A stretch of 64,000 nt of DNA, from positions 1 to 64,000 of the forward strand of contig WYBT01000056.1 of assembly GCA_011525785.1 (NCBI GenBank), read 5' to 3'. A model generated the notes under the pieces. It searched no databases and was not told the origin of the DNA. It saw only the letters and a list, made by a program, of their open reading frames with translations. Below, in pieces: positions 25,591-33,469 of this stretch. How positions within the stretch are numbered: the stretch's first letter is position 1; each line of letters begins with the position of its first letter. The position numbers were made by a program, and so were the translations under genes. The stretch is from Planctomycetaceae bacterium (GTDB lineage Bacteria; Planctomycetota; UBA1135; GCA-002686595).

Positions 25591-25952
25591 GCGCGCACCT
25601 CGAGAACTTTCAGCGTGCCGTCAAGCGCCTCGCGGTCGTACTGGGCGAACCCGAGTCGATGACGCAGCGCGAAGCTTCGATCCACGGCTTCGAGTTCGCC
25701 TTCGAACTCGGTTGGAAGGCGATCCAGGCTCGCCTTCGCTCCGAGGGCATCGACGCGGCGACTCCGAGGGCCTGCCTGGAGCACGCTTGGCGCGCCGGAT
25801 GGATCGACGACGAGTCGGAGTGGCTCGACCTGCTGCGTGATCGCAACCTCACGAGCCACACCTACAAGGAGAGCCTCGCGCTCGAAGTCGTGGAGCGCCT
25901 CCCCGAGCATCTTGAGCAGTTGACGAGCCTAGCCGCACGACTTGGGCGCTGA
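25587..25952 (+). CDS. HEPN-domain protein, HI0074/HepT-like (toxin of a HEPN/MNT pair)
   Basis: A 121-residue all-alpha protein of the nucleotidyltransferase-substrate-binding (HI0074) family. The motif RNLTSHTY gives R86-x4-H91-x-Y93, exactly the RX4HXY form in which Arg and His are the RNase residues and the Tyr is the site AMPylated by MntA in the Shewanella HepT/MntA system. Upstream HGFEFAFELGWKAI is the conserved second helix. Start GTG 25587 overlaps the MNT stop by 4 bp. The longer frame upstream belongs to the gene-fragment region. In the cell it would cleave RNA, probably tRNA, when freed from its partner. All key residues are present, so the module looks intact. Confidence 0.87.
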   Translation: MSAHLENFQRAVKRLAVVLGEPESMTQREASIHGFEFAFELGWKAIQARLRSEGIDAATPRACLEHAWRAGWIDDESEWLDLLRDRNLTSHTYKESLALEVVERLPEHLEQLTSLAARLGR

Positions 25953-26083
25953 GTAATCGCAGCAGCGCCTGCGCGGTTACGTACGCGGGCTCGAGTGCGG
26001 CCGCGGCGGCTGTGAACGGGGATCGAGGAGCTCTTCGCGGCTGAGCCCCTCCCACGGCGGCTCGAGACGGAACACGCCGCGCT

Positions 26084-27463
26084 TCACACGTTGCGGAACA
26101 AGAGCGCGAGGCCCTCGCGGGCTTGCGCGCGCAGCTCGTAGAGGCTCGCGACGCTCTTCACGCGCCGCCACAGGTAGCTCGGGCGCAAGTAGAAGCGCCG
26201 CACCATGCGCTTCTTGAGCGCGAGCATCGTGTCGCGGTCGAGCGCTTGCGTCGGGAGCTTCGCCTCGGCGCCGCCCTGGTCCATCACGAGGTCGTTCTCG
26301 TCGACCAGTCCAAGTTCGATCGCGCGCGCGCGGAACGGCGTGCCGAAGCGCGGCACGGCCATGTTGAGGCTCATGAAGTCGAGCTCGAGCTCGAGCGCGA
26401 GGTCGAGCGAGCGGCGGATGGATTCTTCGGTCTCCTCGGGCAGTCCGATGATGAACGTGCCGACCGTCCTCAAGCCGTGCCGCTTTGCGCGCTGGAAGCC
26501 CTCGCGCACGTCGGCGACGTCGTACTTCTTCTTGTAGCCCGCGAGCACCTCGGGGTCGGCGCTCTCGACGCCCATCATCACCGTGTGGCAGCCCGCGCGC
26601 TTCATCGCCGCGAACAGCTCGTCGTCGGCGTGATCGGGGCGCGCGTACGTCGTCCACGACAGATCGCCGCGGCGCTCCCACTCGGCGCACAGCTCGAGCC
26701 CGCGCGGTTTGCGCACGCCGAAGGTCTGGTCCATCACGAACAGTTCGCGGATCCCGCGCGAGCGCAGCTCGTCGACTTCCTCGAGCACTTCGGGGATCGG
26801 CCGCGAGGCGTAACCCAAGGTCGACATCACGCAGAACGTGCACGGGAACGGGCAGCCCCAGTCCGTGAGGATCGTCGCGAAGCGCTCAGAGCGCGCGAAC
26901 GAGAAGTGGTAGCCGTGGGTCGGGAAGAGCTCGTGCCGCGGCCGCGGGATCGAGTAGCCGCCGTGCAACTTGCCGCGCGCGTCGAGCTTCTCGATCGCAC
27001 CGTCCGGTTTGCGCACGACCGAGTCGCGCACGTCGTCGTAGCGCCGCTCCAGGATCTTGAGCACATCCGCGCCGACGAAGTTGCCCAGCGCGGCCTCGAG
27101 CCAGGGCTCTTCCGCGAGGCGCGCCTCCGCACGCTCGTGCAGCACATCGCCGATCGCGATCACGCGTCGACCGCGCGCCGCTTGCGCCGCGAGGAACACG
27201 CGATCTTCGTCCCACGAAACCGAGCCCACGAGGCTCACGATCGCCTCGGGCGCGAACGCATCGAGCCGCGCGTCGGCGGCAGCGACGTCGAGTCGCTCGG
27301 CGATGCAGTCGAGCACCCTGACCTCGTGCTTCGACGCGACGATGCCCGAGAGCATCACCAGGTCGATGGGGTGGAACAGGTAGTTCGACTTGGTGGTCTT
27401 CGAGCAGAAGTAGTCGCGGATGAACATCCGCGAACCCGGCGGGTTGAGCAGGGCCACGCGCAT
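26084..27463 (-). CDS. B12-binding-domain radical SAM protein
   Basis: A 459-residue enzyme. The N-terminal 150 residues resemble a cobalamin-binding Rossmann domain (MRVALLNPPG, then VDLVMLSGIV-type strands). The radical SAM core follows with WGCPFPCTFCV, the CX3CX2C that binds the 4Fe-4S cluster near residue 205. VMMGVESADPEVL and GTFIIGLPEETEES are the usual SAM-binding strands. The C-terminal 90 residues are helical and end FYLRPSYLWRRVKSV. It follows the GT9 gene by 13 bp, same strand, so the two form an operon. Such proteins in envelope-glycan neighbourhoods often methylate or rearrange lipids or sugars. The substrate here is unknown. A fragment of its 3' end lies at 24499. Confidence 0.87.
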   Translation of the reverse strand: MRVALLNPPGSRMFIRDYFCSKTTKSNYLFHPIDLVMLSGIVASKHEVRVLDCIAERLDVAAADARLDAFAPEAIVSLVGSVSWDEDRVFLAAQAARGRRVIAIGDVLHERAEARLAEEPWLEAALGNFVGADVLKILERRYDDVRDSVVRKPDGAIEKLDARGKLHGGYSIPRPRHELFPTHGYHFSFARSERFATILTDWGCPFPCTFCVMSTLGYASRPIPEVLEEVDELRSRGIRELFVMDQTFGVRKPRGLELCAEWERRGDLSWTTYARPDHADDELFAAMKRAGCHTVMMGVESADPEVLAGYKKKYDVADVREGFQRAKRHGLRTVGTFIIGLPEETEESIRRSLDLALELELDFMSLNMAVPRFGTPFRARAIELGLVDENDLVMDQGGAEAKLPTQALDRDTMLALKKRMVRRFYLRPSYLWRRVKSVASLYELRAQAREGLALLFRNV

Positions 27464-27476
27464 CGCGCCAGCCGCC

Positions 27477-28715
27477 TCAGCTCAGGTGCGGGTCGCTCGG
27501 GTCGCGCCGCGAGTCGTTGCGCGGGCGCCGGCTCGGCGCGCGGTCGAGTTCGAAGCCGCGATCTTCCGCGAGCGCCACGGCAGCTTCGTGCACCTCGTCG
27601 ACGCTGAGCGCCACCAGGCACTGCGGCTCGCCGAAGATGCAGCTCGAGAGCTTGTTGTCGTGCACGTTGATGCACGGACTGCACGGCGGCGGACGGTAGA
27701 GCGCGCGCGCGCGCAGGCCGATCGGGCCGTACATCACCGGCGTCTCGGGGCCGAACAGACCCAGCGTCGGCGCGCCCATGGCGGCGGCGATGTGCATCGG
27801 GCCCGAATCGTTGGAGACCACCACGGTCGACTGCGCGAACACCGCGGCCAGCTCCGGGGTGCTGAGCTTGCCCGCCAAGTTCGCGACGCGAGCGCCGCCG
27901 ATGCGCGTGCGCAGGGTCTCGGTGTACTCGCGCTCGGCGCCAGAGCCGATCAGCGCGATCGACCAGTTCTGATCGGCGATCAGGCGTTGCGCGAGCTCGA
28001 TGAACATCGAGGCCGGCCAGCGGCGCTCGAGCGAAAGTGCTCCCGCGTTGGGATTGAGCACGGCGAAGGCGCTCTCGGGATCGACGCCCGCGGCGCGCAC
28101 GATGTCGAAGGCGCGCGCCTCGTCGCGCTCGTCGAAGCGCAGCGGTTTGGTGTCGCGCGCGGTGACGTTCAGGCCGTTCTCGCCGCCCGCGAGCACGCGG
28201 AAGTTGCGCGCGACGTGCCAGTAGCGGTTGAACACCACGCGGTCGGTGTGGAACGCGCCGCGCCAGACCTTCTCGCTCTCGAAACCGTGGCGCCGCGGCG
28301 CGCCGGTGAACAGCGAGACGATCGACGAGAAGCGCGTGAAGAACTCGAAGTCGTACACGACGTCGTAGCCGTAGCCGCGCAGCTCCCACAGGAGGCGACG
28401 GATGCGCAGCGCGAGCGTGAACCAACCGGCATCGCGCACGTCGAGCGACAGCACGCGGTCGAACACGCCCATGCGCTCGACGAACTCGCGGTTGGACTCG
28501 AGCGTGAGGAAGGTCAGCTCAGCGAACGGGTGCTTGCGGCGCAGGCTGGTGATCGCGGGGGTCAACAGTTGCAGACTGCCCAGGCCCCAGAACTTGATCG
28601 CCAGCACCTTGCGCGAAGGGTGCTCGACCGTGCGAGCCGGCAGCCAGCGCAGCGGCTGGAGGAGCGCGCACGCCGCCGCTCCGAGCGCGCTGTCGACGCG
28701 CTGCAACGTGTGCAT
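27477..28715 (-). CDS. Family 9 glycosyltransferase (heptosyltransferase-like)
   Basis: A 412-residue GT-B enzyme of the heptosyltransferase family, expected to build an outer-membrane or surface oligosaccharide from an ADP-sugar. VLAIKFWGLGSLQLLTP near residue 37 is the N-terminal Rossmann strand with its Gly-rich loop. VVVSNDSGPMHIAAAMG and LGLFGPETPVMYGP are the donor-site hallmarks. A Cys cluster, PPCSPCINV...SSCIFGEPQC, is typical of this family. ATG 28715 (MHTLQRVDS) was chosen; 25 upstream codons look non-coding. It lies between the FUN14-like gene and the radical SAM gene on one strand, consistent with a glycan operon. Confidence 0.88.
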   Translation of the reverse strand: MHTLQRVDSALGAAACALLQPLRWLPARTVEHPSRKVLAIKFWGLGSLQLLTPAITSLRRKHPFAELTFLTLESNREFVERMGVFDRVLSLDVRDAGWFTLALRIRRLLWELRGYGYDVVYDFEFFTRFSSIVSLFTGAPRRHGFESEKVWRGAFHTDRVVFNRYWHVARNFRVLAGGENGLNVTARDTKPLRFDERDEARAFDIVRAAGVDPESAFAVLNPNAGALSLERRWPASMFIELAQRLIADQNWSIALIGSGAEREYTETLRTRIGGARVANLAGKLSTPELAAVFAQSTVVVSNDSGPMHIAAAMGAPTLGLFGPETPVMYGPIGLRARALYRPPPCSPCINVHDNKLSSCIFGEPQCLVALSVDEVHEAAVALAEDRGFELDRAPSRRPRNDSRRDPSDPHLS

Positions 28716-28828
28716 CGGAATGTCGCGGGTTTCGGCCACGCAGCGGCCCCGTTGGGCGGGCTCGCGAGCATAGCACGCGGGCGACAGCACCCCGTGTCAG
28801 GCCGAGGTTTCGGCGCTTGCGACAGGCT

Positions 28829-29356
28829 TCAGCCGCGTTTGAAGCCCAGCGCCGCGCCCGCCAGCAGTGCGCCGGTTGAAGGGACGCGGCGAGTGACGAA
28901 CTGCGTGACGGTGTCGTTCTCTTTGAGGTTCAGCACCGCGCGATTGAGCCAGTCGACCAGCCCGCCCCAGTCGACGCTGGCCACCTTGGCGTAGGTCAGC
29001 GCCTGGATCGCGATGAACGCCACGGCGAGCACGATCAGGCCGATCTTGAAGATCTTCCGCGTGGTGTAGCCCAGAGCGAAGCCGATCAGCGCGAACAGGC
29101 TGCCCTCGGTCACGTAAGGCAGCGCGTCCTCGAACACGCTGCTCGAGGGCGGCTCCTGGGCGGGCGAGCGCGTCGAGGCGAGGTAGTTCGATGGTTCGAG
29201 CGCGGTCTCCGTCGCGGAGCTGCTCGGCGAGCGCTTGGCGAGCAGCACGCCGCGCGCGATCGCGGATCCCACGAGCAGCACGCTCAGCACGATCAGCACG
29301 GCGCGCTGCACGCGCGTGAGTCCGGCCTGCGCCGGGGGCTTGGGTGTGGCTGCCAT
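28829..29356 (-). CDS. FUN14-like membrane protein
   Basis: A 175-residue membrane protein. A first helix lies at about 19-40 (AVLIVLSVLLVGSAIA), followed by a Ser/Pro-rich linker. A FUN14-type core then runs from residue 82: GSLFALIGFALGYTTRKIFK, then a hydrophobic helix, a VDWGGLVDW segment, and a C-terminal GALLAGAALGFKRG. FUN14 proteins are small, paired-helix membrane proteins with Gly-rich helices. Eukaryotic FUNDC1 acts in mitophagy, but the bacterial function is unknown. It is separated from the GT9 gene by 113 bp on the same strand and is divergent from purF. Confidence 0.78.
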   Translation of the reverse strand: MAATPKPPAQAGLTRVQRAVLIVLSVLLVGSAIARGVLLAKRSPSSSATETALEPSNYLASTRSPAQEPPSSSVFEDALPYVTEGSLFALIGFALGYTTRKIFKIGLIVLAVAFIAIQALTYAKVASVDWGGLVDWLNRAVLNLKENDTVTQFVTRRVPSTGALLAGAALGFKRG

Positions 29357-29539
29357 CGGCGCAGATCGTGGGCTCGCAAGGCCCCGCAGCGCAAGGCCGG
29401 CCCGCGATCGGACGCGGGCGGAAAGCGCGAGCCGCCAGGGCTACACTACGCGGCCAGCTGCCTGCGCCGCGTCGCCTCGGAGTCGAGGCCGCCCGCGCTC
29501 GCTCCCCGTCACCGCGCGCTCTCTCGAAAGATCCACCGC

Positions 29540-31021
29540 ATGTGCGGATTCATCGGCATCTACGGCCCTGACGGCGTCGACGTGGCCGTCGAAATCTACG
29601 AAGGCTTGCTCGCCGTCCAGCACCGCGGCCAGGACGCGGCCGGCATCACGACCTTCACCGACAAGTTCCACGTGAAGAAGGGCCTGGGCCTGGTCCGCGA
29701 CGTCTTCAACGAGCGCAACATGGCGCGCCTGCGCGGCCACATCGGCGTCGGACACGTGCGCTATCCGACCGTCGGCGTCGGCTCGGACGAGGACGTGCAG
29801 CCGTTCCACATGGTGTTCCCGCTGGGCATCGCCATGGCGCACAACGGCAACGTCACCAACTTCCTCGAGCTCAAGGAGCGCCTCAAGGTCAAGGGCGTGC
29901 GCCTGGGTTCGTCGTGCGACGTCGAAGTGATCCTCTACGTCTTCGCGCGCGCGCTCGCCGACCGCGTCAAGCCCGCGCAGCGCATCGAGCCCGAGGACGT
30001 GTTCGCCGCAGTCAAGGTGGTGTTCGAGAAGGTCAAGGGCGCGTACTCGGTCGTCGCGGTGCTCGCCGACGGCGGCATGGTCTGCTTCCGCGATCCGTTC
30101 GGCATCAAGCCCATCGTGTTCGGCCAGAAGGCCACCGAGAAGGGCGTCAGCTACGCCTGCGCGAGCGAGTCGGTGGTGCTCGACGTCAACGGCTACGAGC
30201 GCACGCTCGACATCGGCCCCGGTGAGTGCGTGTACGTCTCGCCCGACCGCCGCATCCATCAGCGCAAGCTGGGCGACAAGCCGCACCGCCCCTGCATCTT
30301 CGAGTGGGTCTACTTCGCGCGGCCCGACTCGATGCTCGACGACGTTTCGGTGTACCGCACGCGCCGGCGCTTCGGTCTTTCGCTGGCGCAGCAGTGGAAG
30401 CGCGAGGGCGCGCCCGTGCCGGACGTGGTGATCCCGATACCCGACAGCTCGCGCGACGCCGCGGCTGCCTTCGCCGAGGAGCTCGGCCTGCCCTACCGCG
30501 AGGGCTTGGTCAAGAATCGCTACATCGGCCGCACGTTCATCATGCCCAGCCAGGGCGCGCGCACGAGCTCGGTGCGCCGCAAGCTCAACACCATTCCGCT
30601 CGAGTTCGACGGCAAGGACGTGGTGCTGGTCGACGACTCGATCGTGCGCGGCAACACCTCCAAGCGCATCGTGCAGATGGCGCGCGACGCCGGCGCTCGC
30701 AAGGTCTACATGGCGGTCACCAGTCCGCCGCTGATCTCGCCCTGCCCCTACGGCATCGACATGGCGACCAAGACCGAGTTCATCGCCACCGGGCGCACGC
30801 CGGCGCAGGTGGCCGAGTCGATCGGGGCCGATTTCGTGCTGTACCTCGAGCGCGAGGCGATGAACGACGCCGCGCGCGCGGGCAACCCCAAGCTCGAGAA
30901 GTTCTGCAACGCCTGCTTCACGGGCGACTACCCGACCGGCGACGTGACCCGCGAGATGCTCGCCGCGATCGAAGGCGAGCGCTGCAATTCGCAGCAGCAG
31001 ATCACGCTCTGGAGCAGCTGA
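29540..31021 (+). CDS. purF: Amidophosphoribosyltransferase
   Basis: A 493-residue enzyme catalysing the first step of purine synthesis: PRPP plus glutamine to phosphoribosylamine. The catalytic Cys is residue 2 (MCGFIGIYG), so no propeptide is used beyond Met removal. The Ntn glutaminase domain covers 2-240 with LLAVQHRGQDAAG. The phosphoribosyltransferase domain follows with VVLVDDSIVRGNT at about 361-373 as the PRPP loop. C-terminal Cys residues in KFCNACFTGDYPTG resemble the iron-sulfur type found in Bacillus. It stands alone, divergent from the FUN14-like gene. Its upstream 183 bp hold a TACACT hexamer at 29442 but no clear -35. Confidence 0.96.
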   Translation: MCGFIGIYGPDGVDVAVEIYEGLLAVQHRGQDAAGITTFTDKFHVKKGLGLVRDVFNERNMARLRGHIGVGHVRYPTVGVGSDEDVQPFHMVFPLGIAMAHNGNVTNFLELKERLKVKGVRLGSSCDVEVILYVFARALADRVKPAQRIEPEDVFAAVKVVFEKVKGAYSVVAVLADGGMVCFRDPFGIKPIVFGQKATEKGVSYACASESVVLDVNGYERTLDIGPGECVYVSPDRRIHQRKLGDKPHRPCIFEWVYFARPDSMLDDVSVYRTRRRFGLSLAQQWKREGAPVPDVVIPIPDSSRDAAAAFAEELGLPYREGLVKNRYIGRTFIMPSQGARTSSVRRKLNTIPLEFDGKDVVLVDDSIVRGNTSKRIVQMARDAGARKVYMAVTSPPLISPCPYGIDMATKTEFIATGRTPAQVAESIGADFVLYLEREAMNDAARAGNPKLEKFCNACFTGDYPTGDVTREMLAAIEGERCNSQQQITLWSS

Positions 31022-31194
31022 ACGGCGTCGCGCCGCGCAGAAAGTGCGAATTGGGCCTCAACGCCCAGGCGGGATCGGAGCTTGAGCAGGCCGCCTCGCG
31101 CGAGTCGTCAGGAAGCGGCCGGGCGAGGGCGGGGGGTGGGCCTGCGGGACGCCCTCTGTGTGTCCGTGCAAGTCCCCAGCCCCGAGCGTTCACC

Positions 31195-33264
31195 TTGGAA
31201 AGCAAGCCCCTCTTCGTCGCGCGGCCCCGCGCGGTTCTCTTCGCCGCTGCCTGGCTCGCGACCGGCGCAGGCGCCTTCGGCCAGAGCCTGTTCTCGACCT
31301 CCGCCAACATCATTGCCACCAACGGCGACGCGATCCCCGGCGGCGCCGTGGGAGAGACCTTCGGCGGCTCGAGCACCTTCGACACGGGCGTGCTGGCCGA
31401 CGACGGAAAGATCTTCTTCCGCGGCCGCATCCTCGGCAGCACCGTTCCGACCGAGCGCGCGTACTTCTGGGGTGATTCGCGCACAGGTTTGCAGATGGTG
31501 GTTCGCGGCGGCGACCCCGAGCCGTCGGGCACGTTGCCTGGCGTCACGCTGCTCAGCAGCACCGGCACGTCCAGCGGCCTGGGCAGCTCGGTGCGCGTCT
31601 CCGCGAACGGAACCATGCTCTGGTCGACCAGCCTGTTCGGCACGGGCTCGACGGCCAACGACACGGCCTACTACATCGGGACGCCGGGCAACTTCTCGAT
31701 CTGGATCCGCGAAGGCGATGTGGCGCCGGGCACGGTTGGCGCGACGTTCAGCTCGAGCTTCTCGAGCCTCAGCACGCAGCAGAGCGGTGTGAACAACGCC
31801 GGCGTCGCGTGGGTGCTCTCGAACCTCTCGGGCGGCGACGTGGTCGGCACGACCAACAGCGAAGGCCTCTTCACGGGTCCGGCGGGCGCGCTGGTGCTCG
31901 CGGCGCGCCGCGGCGACCTCGGTCCCAACGGCCAGATCGTGGCCGACATCGCGCCGAGCTTCATCGGCCAGATGAACGACTCGGGCCAGATTGTGTTCGA
32001 CGTGTCGTACGTCATCGGCTCCGGCTCGCCTGCGGTCTCGACCCTCGACGACCGCGCGCTGTGGATCTACACGCCCGGCGTCGGCAGCCAGGAGCTGATC
32101 TGCGAGAACGACCCGGTCACCGGCTTTCCGGGCCTGACCTACTCGGGTACGAGCGGTTCGCCGTTCACGGCCGGCGCTTCGAACTTCAGCAATGCCGGCG
32201 TGTTCTGCTCGCGCGTTTCGGTCGGCGGCGGCGCCCCGGCGATCGCCAAGTTCACGCTCGCCGGCGACACGATCGTGGTGCAGGGCGGGGACCCGGTGCC
32301 CGGCATCCCCGGCGGCGCGACGTTCGACGTGTTCAACGACGCCAGCGTCACGATGAACAACAACGGCGACGTTTGCTTCCAGGCGGCGTTCAGCGGTCCG
32401 GGCGTGCTCGCGACGGACGACTCCGGCGCGTTCACGACCAAGGGCGGCTCGGTGCAACTCGTGGTGCGCGAGGGCGACCTGGGGCCGGGAACGACCTGGA
32501 CCTTCGGCACCGTCACGTCGTTCTCGATCATGCAGAACGGCGCCGGCCAGATCCTGTTCAACAACAGCATGACCACCGGCGGCACGCCGGTGTCGACCTA
32601 CTGGGGTTGGACGCAGGGCGCGGGCCTGCAGCTGATCGTCGCCGGTGGCGATTCGATCGAAGTCCAGCCGGGTGTGTTCAAGTCGGCCACCACCAGCGGC
32701 GGCATCCAGTTCACCAACTGCAACGGCCGCCCGTTGACCTTCCACGACGACGGCCGCATTTCGCACCGCCTGAGCTTCAACGACGGCACGTCCGCCAACC
32801 TCACGGTGCTTTACAACCCGACGATTCCGCCGGTCGCGTACTGCACGGCCGGCACTTCGAGCAACGGCTGCGTGCCGGTGATCACCGGCACGGGCACGCC
32901 GAGCGTCGCCGCGAGTTCGGGCTTCACGATCGGCGTCGCGAACGTCGAGGGCGCCAAGCTGGGCCTGATCTTCTACGGCATCAACGGTCGCGCCTCGGCC
33001 ACCTGGGGCGCGGGCGGCAACAGCTTCTTCTGCGTGAAGGCCCCGACGCAGCGCATGGGCTCGCAGAACAGCGGCGGCACGGCCGGCGCCTGCGACGGCT
33101 CGCTCTCCGAGGACTGGCTCGCCTACCTCGCCGCGAACCCCGGTTCGCTCGGCTCGCCCTTCAGCGCCGGCGCGACCGTCAACGCGCAGGCCTGGTACCG
33201 CGACCCGCCGGCCGTGAAGACCACCAACCTCAGCGGCGGCCTCGAGTTCGTCACCGTTCCGTGA
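31195..33264 (+). CDS. Secreted repeat protein (NxxG/REGD repeats) with C-terminal YRD domain
   Basis: A 689-residue exported protein. The body has five to six ~70-residue repeats carrying LVVREGDLGPG- and MVVRGGDPEPSG-type motifs followed by a phrase like MNNNGDVCFQA. This repeat class is known from planctomycete secreted proteins of unknown function. From about residue 544 comes the shared C-terminal domain: YCTAGTSSNGCVPVITG, LIFYGINGRASATWGAGG, and AQAWYRDPPAVKTTNLSGGL to the final VTVP. No ATG fits. TTG 31195 directly precedes a good signal peptide (ESKPLFVARPRAVLFAAAWL), so it is the likely start. An intrinsic terminator follows at 33344. Confidence 0.8.
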   Translation: MESKPLFVARPRAVLFAAAWLATGAGAFGQSLFSTSANIIATNGDAIPGGAVGETFGGSSTFDTGVLADDGKIFFRGRILGSTVPTERAYFWGDSRTGLQMVVRGGDPEPSGTLPGVTLLSSTGTSSGLGSSVRVSANGTMLWSTSLFGTGSTANDTAYYIGTPGNFSIWIREGDVAPGTVGATFSSSFSSLSTQQSGVNNAGVAWVLSNLSGGDVVGTTNSEGLFTGPAGALVLAARRGDLGPNGQIVADIAPSFIGQMNDSGQIVFDVSYVIGSGSPAVSTLDDRALWIYTPGVGSQELICENDPVTGFPGLTYSGTSGSPFTAGASNFSNAGVFCSRVSVGGGAPAIAKFTLAGDTIVVQGGDPVPGIPGGATFDVFNDASVTMNNNGDVCFQAAFSGPGVLATDDSGAFTTKGGSVQLVVREGDLGPGTTWTFGTVTSFSIMQNGAGQILFNNSMTTGGTPVSTYWGWTQGAGLQLIVAGGDSIEVQPGVFKSATTSGGIQFTNCNGRPLTFHDDGRISHRLSFNDGTSANLTVLYNPTIPPVAYCTAGTSSNGCVPVITGTGTPSVAASSGFTIGVANVEGAKLGLIFYGINGRASATWGAGGNSFFCVKAPTQRMGSQNSGGTAGACDGSLSEDWLAYLAANPGSLGSPFSAGATVNAQAWYRDPPAVKTTNLSGGLEFVTVP

Positions 33265-33343
33265 TCGAAGCTCGCGCCTGAGCCTCGCGCTCGGGCGAAG
33301 CATCGCTCACTGGCTGCACCTTTCGTCCAGCAGCCCCCCCAGG

Positions 33344-33373
33344 CAGCGCGGTCCGCATGGGCCGCGCTGTTTT
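33344..33373 (+). terminator. Rho-independent terminator
   Basis: CAGCGCGGTCC and GGGCCGCGCTG form an 11-bp stem (one G-T pair) around a GCAT tetraloop, followed by TTTT. It lies 80 bp after the stop of the secreted-protein gene that ends at 33264, whose transcript it should end. Confidence 0.8.
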
Positions 33374-33469
33374 CGTTGGTGCGGCGCCGCGCGAGCTCCA
33401 CCACGTCTCTTCGCTCGCCGCAGCGAAGTTCGCGGTGACAGCCCGGCGGCGAGCGGCTATGACCAGCAC

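Noticed and set aside
24735..25952. One 405-codon gene covering the sigma-like fragment, repeats and HEPN domain
   Set aside because: Only the last 121 codons resemble a protein family. The middle is low-complexity, and the HEPN start GTG 25587 overlaps the MNT stop as expected for a coupled pair.
29442..29447. TACACT as -10 box of purF
   Set aside because: No acceptable -35 hexamer lies 16-18 bp upstream, so it is not listed as a promoter.
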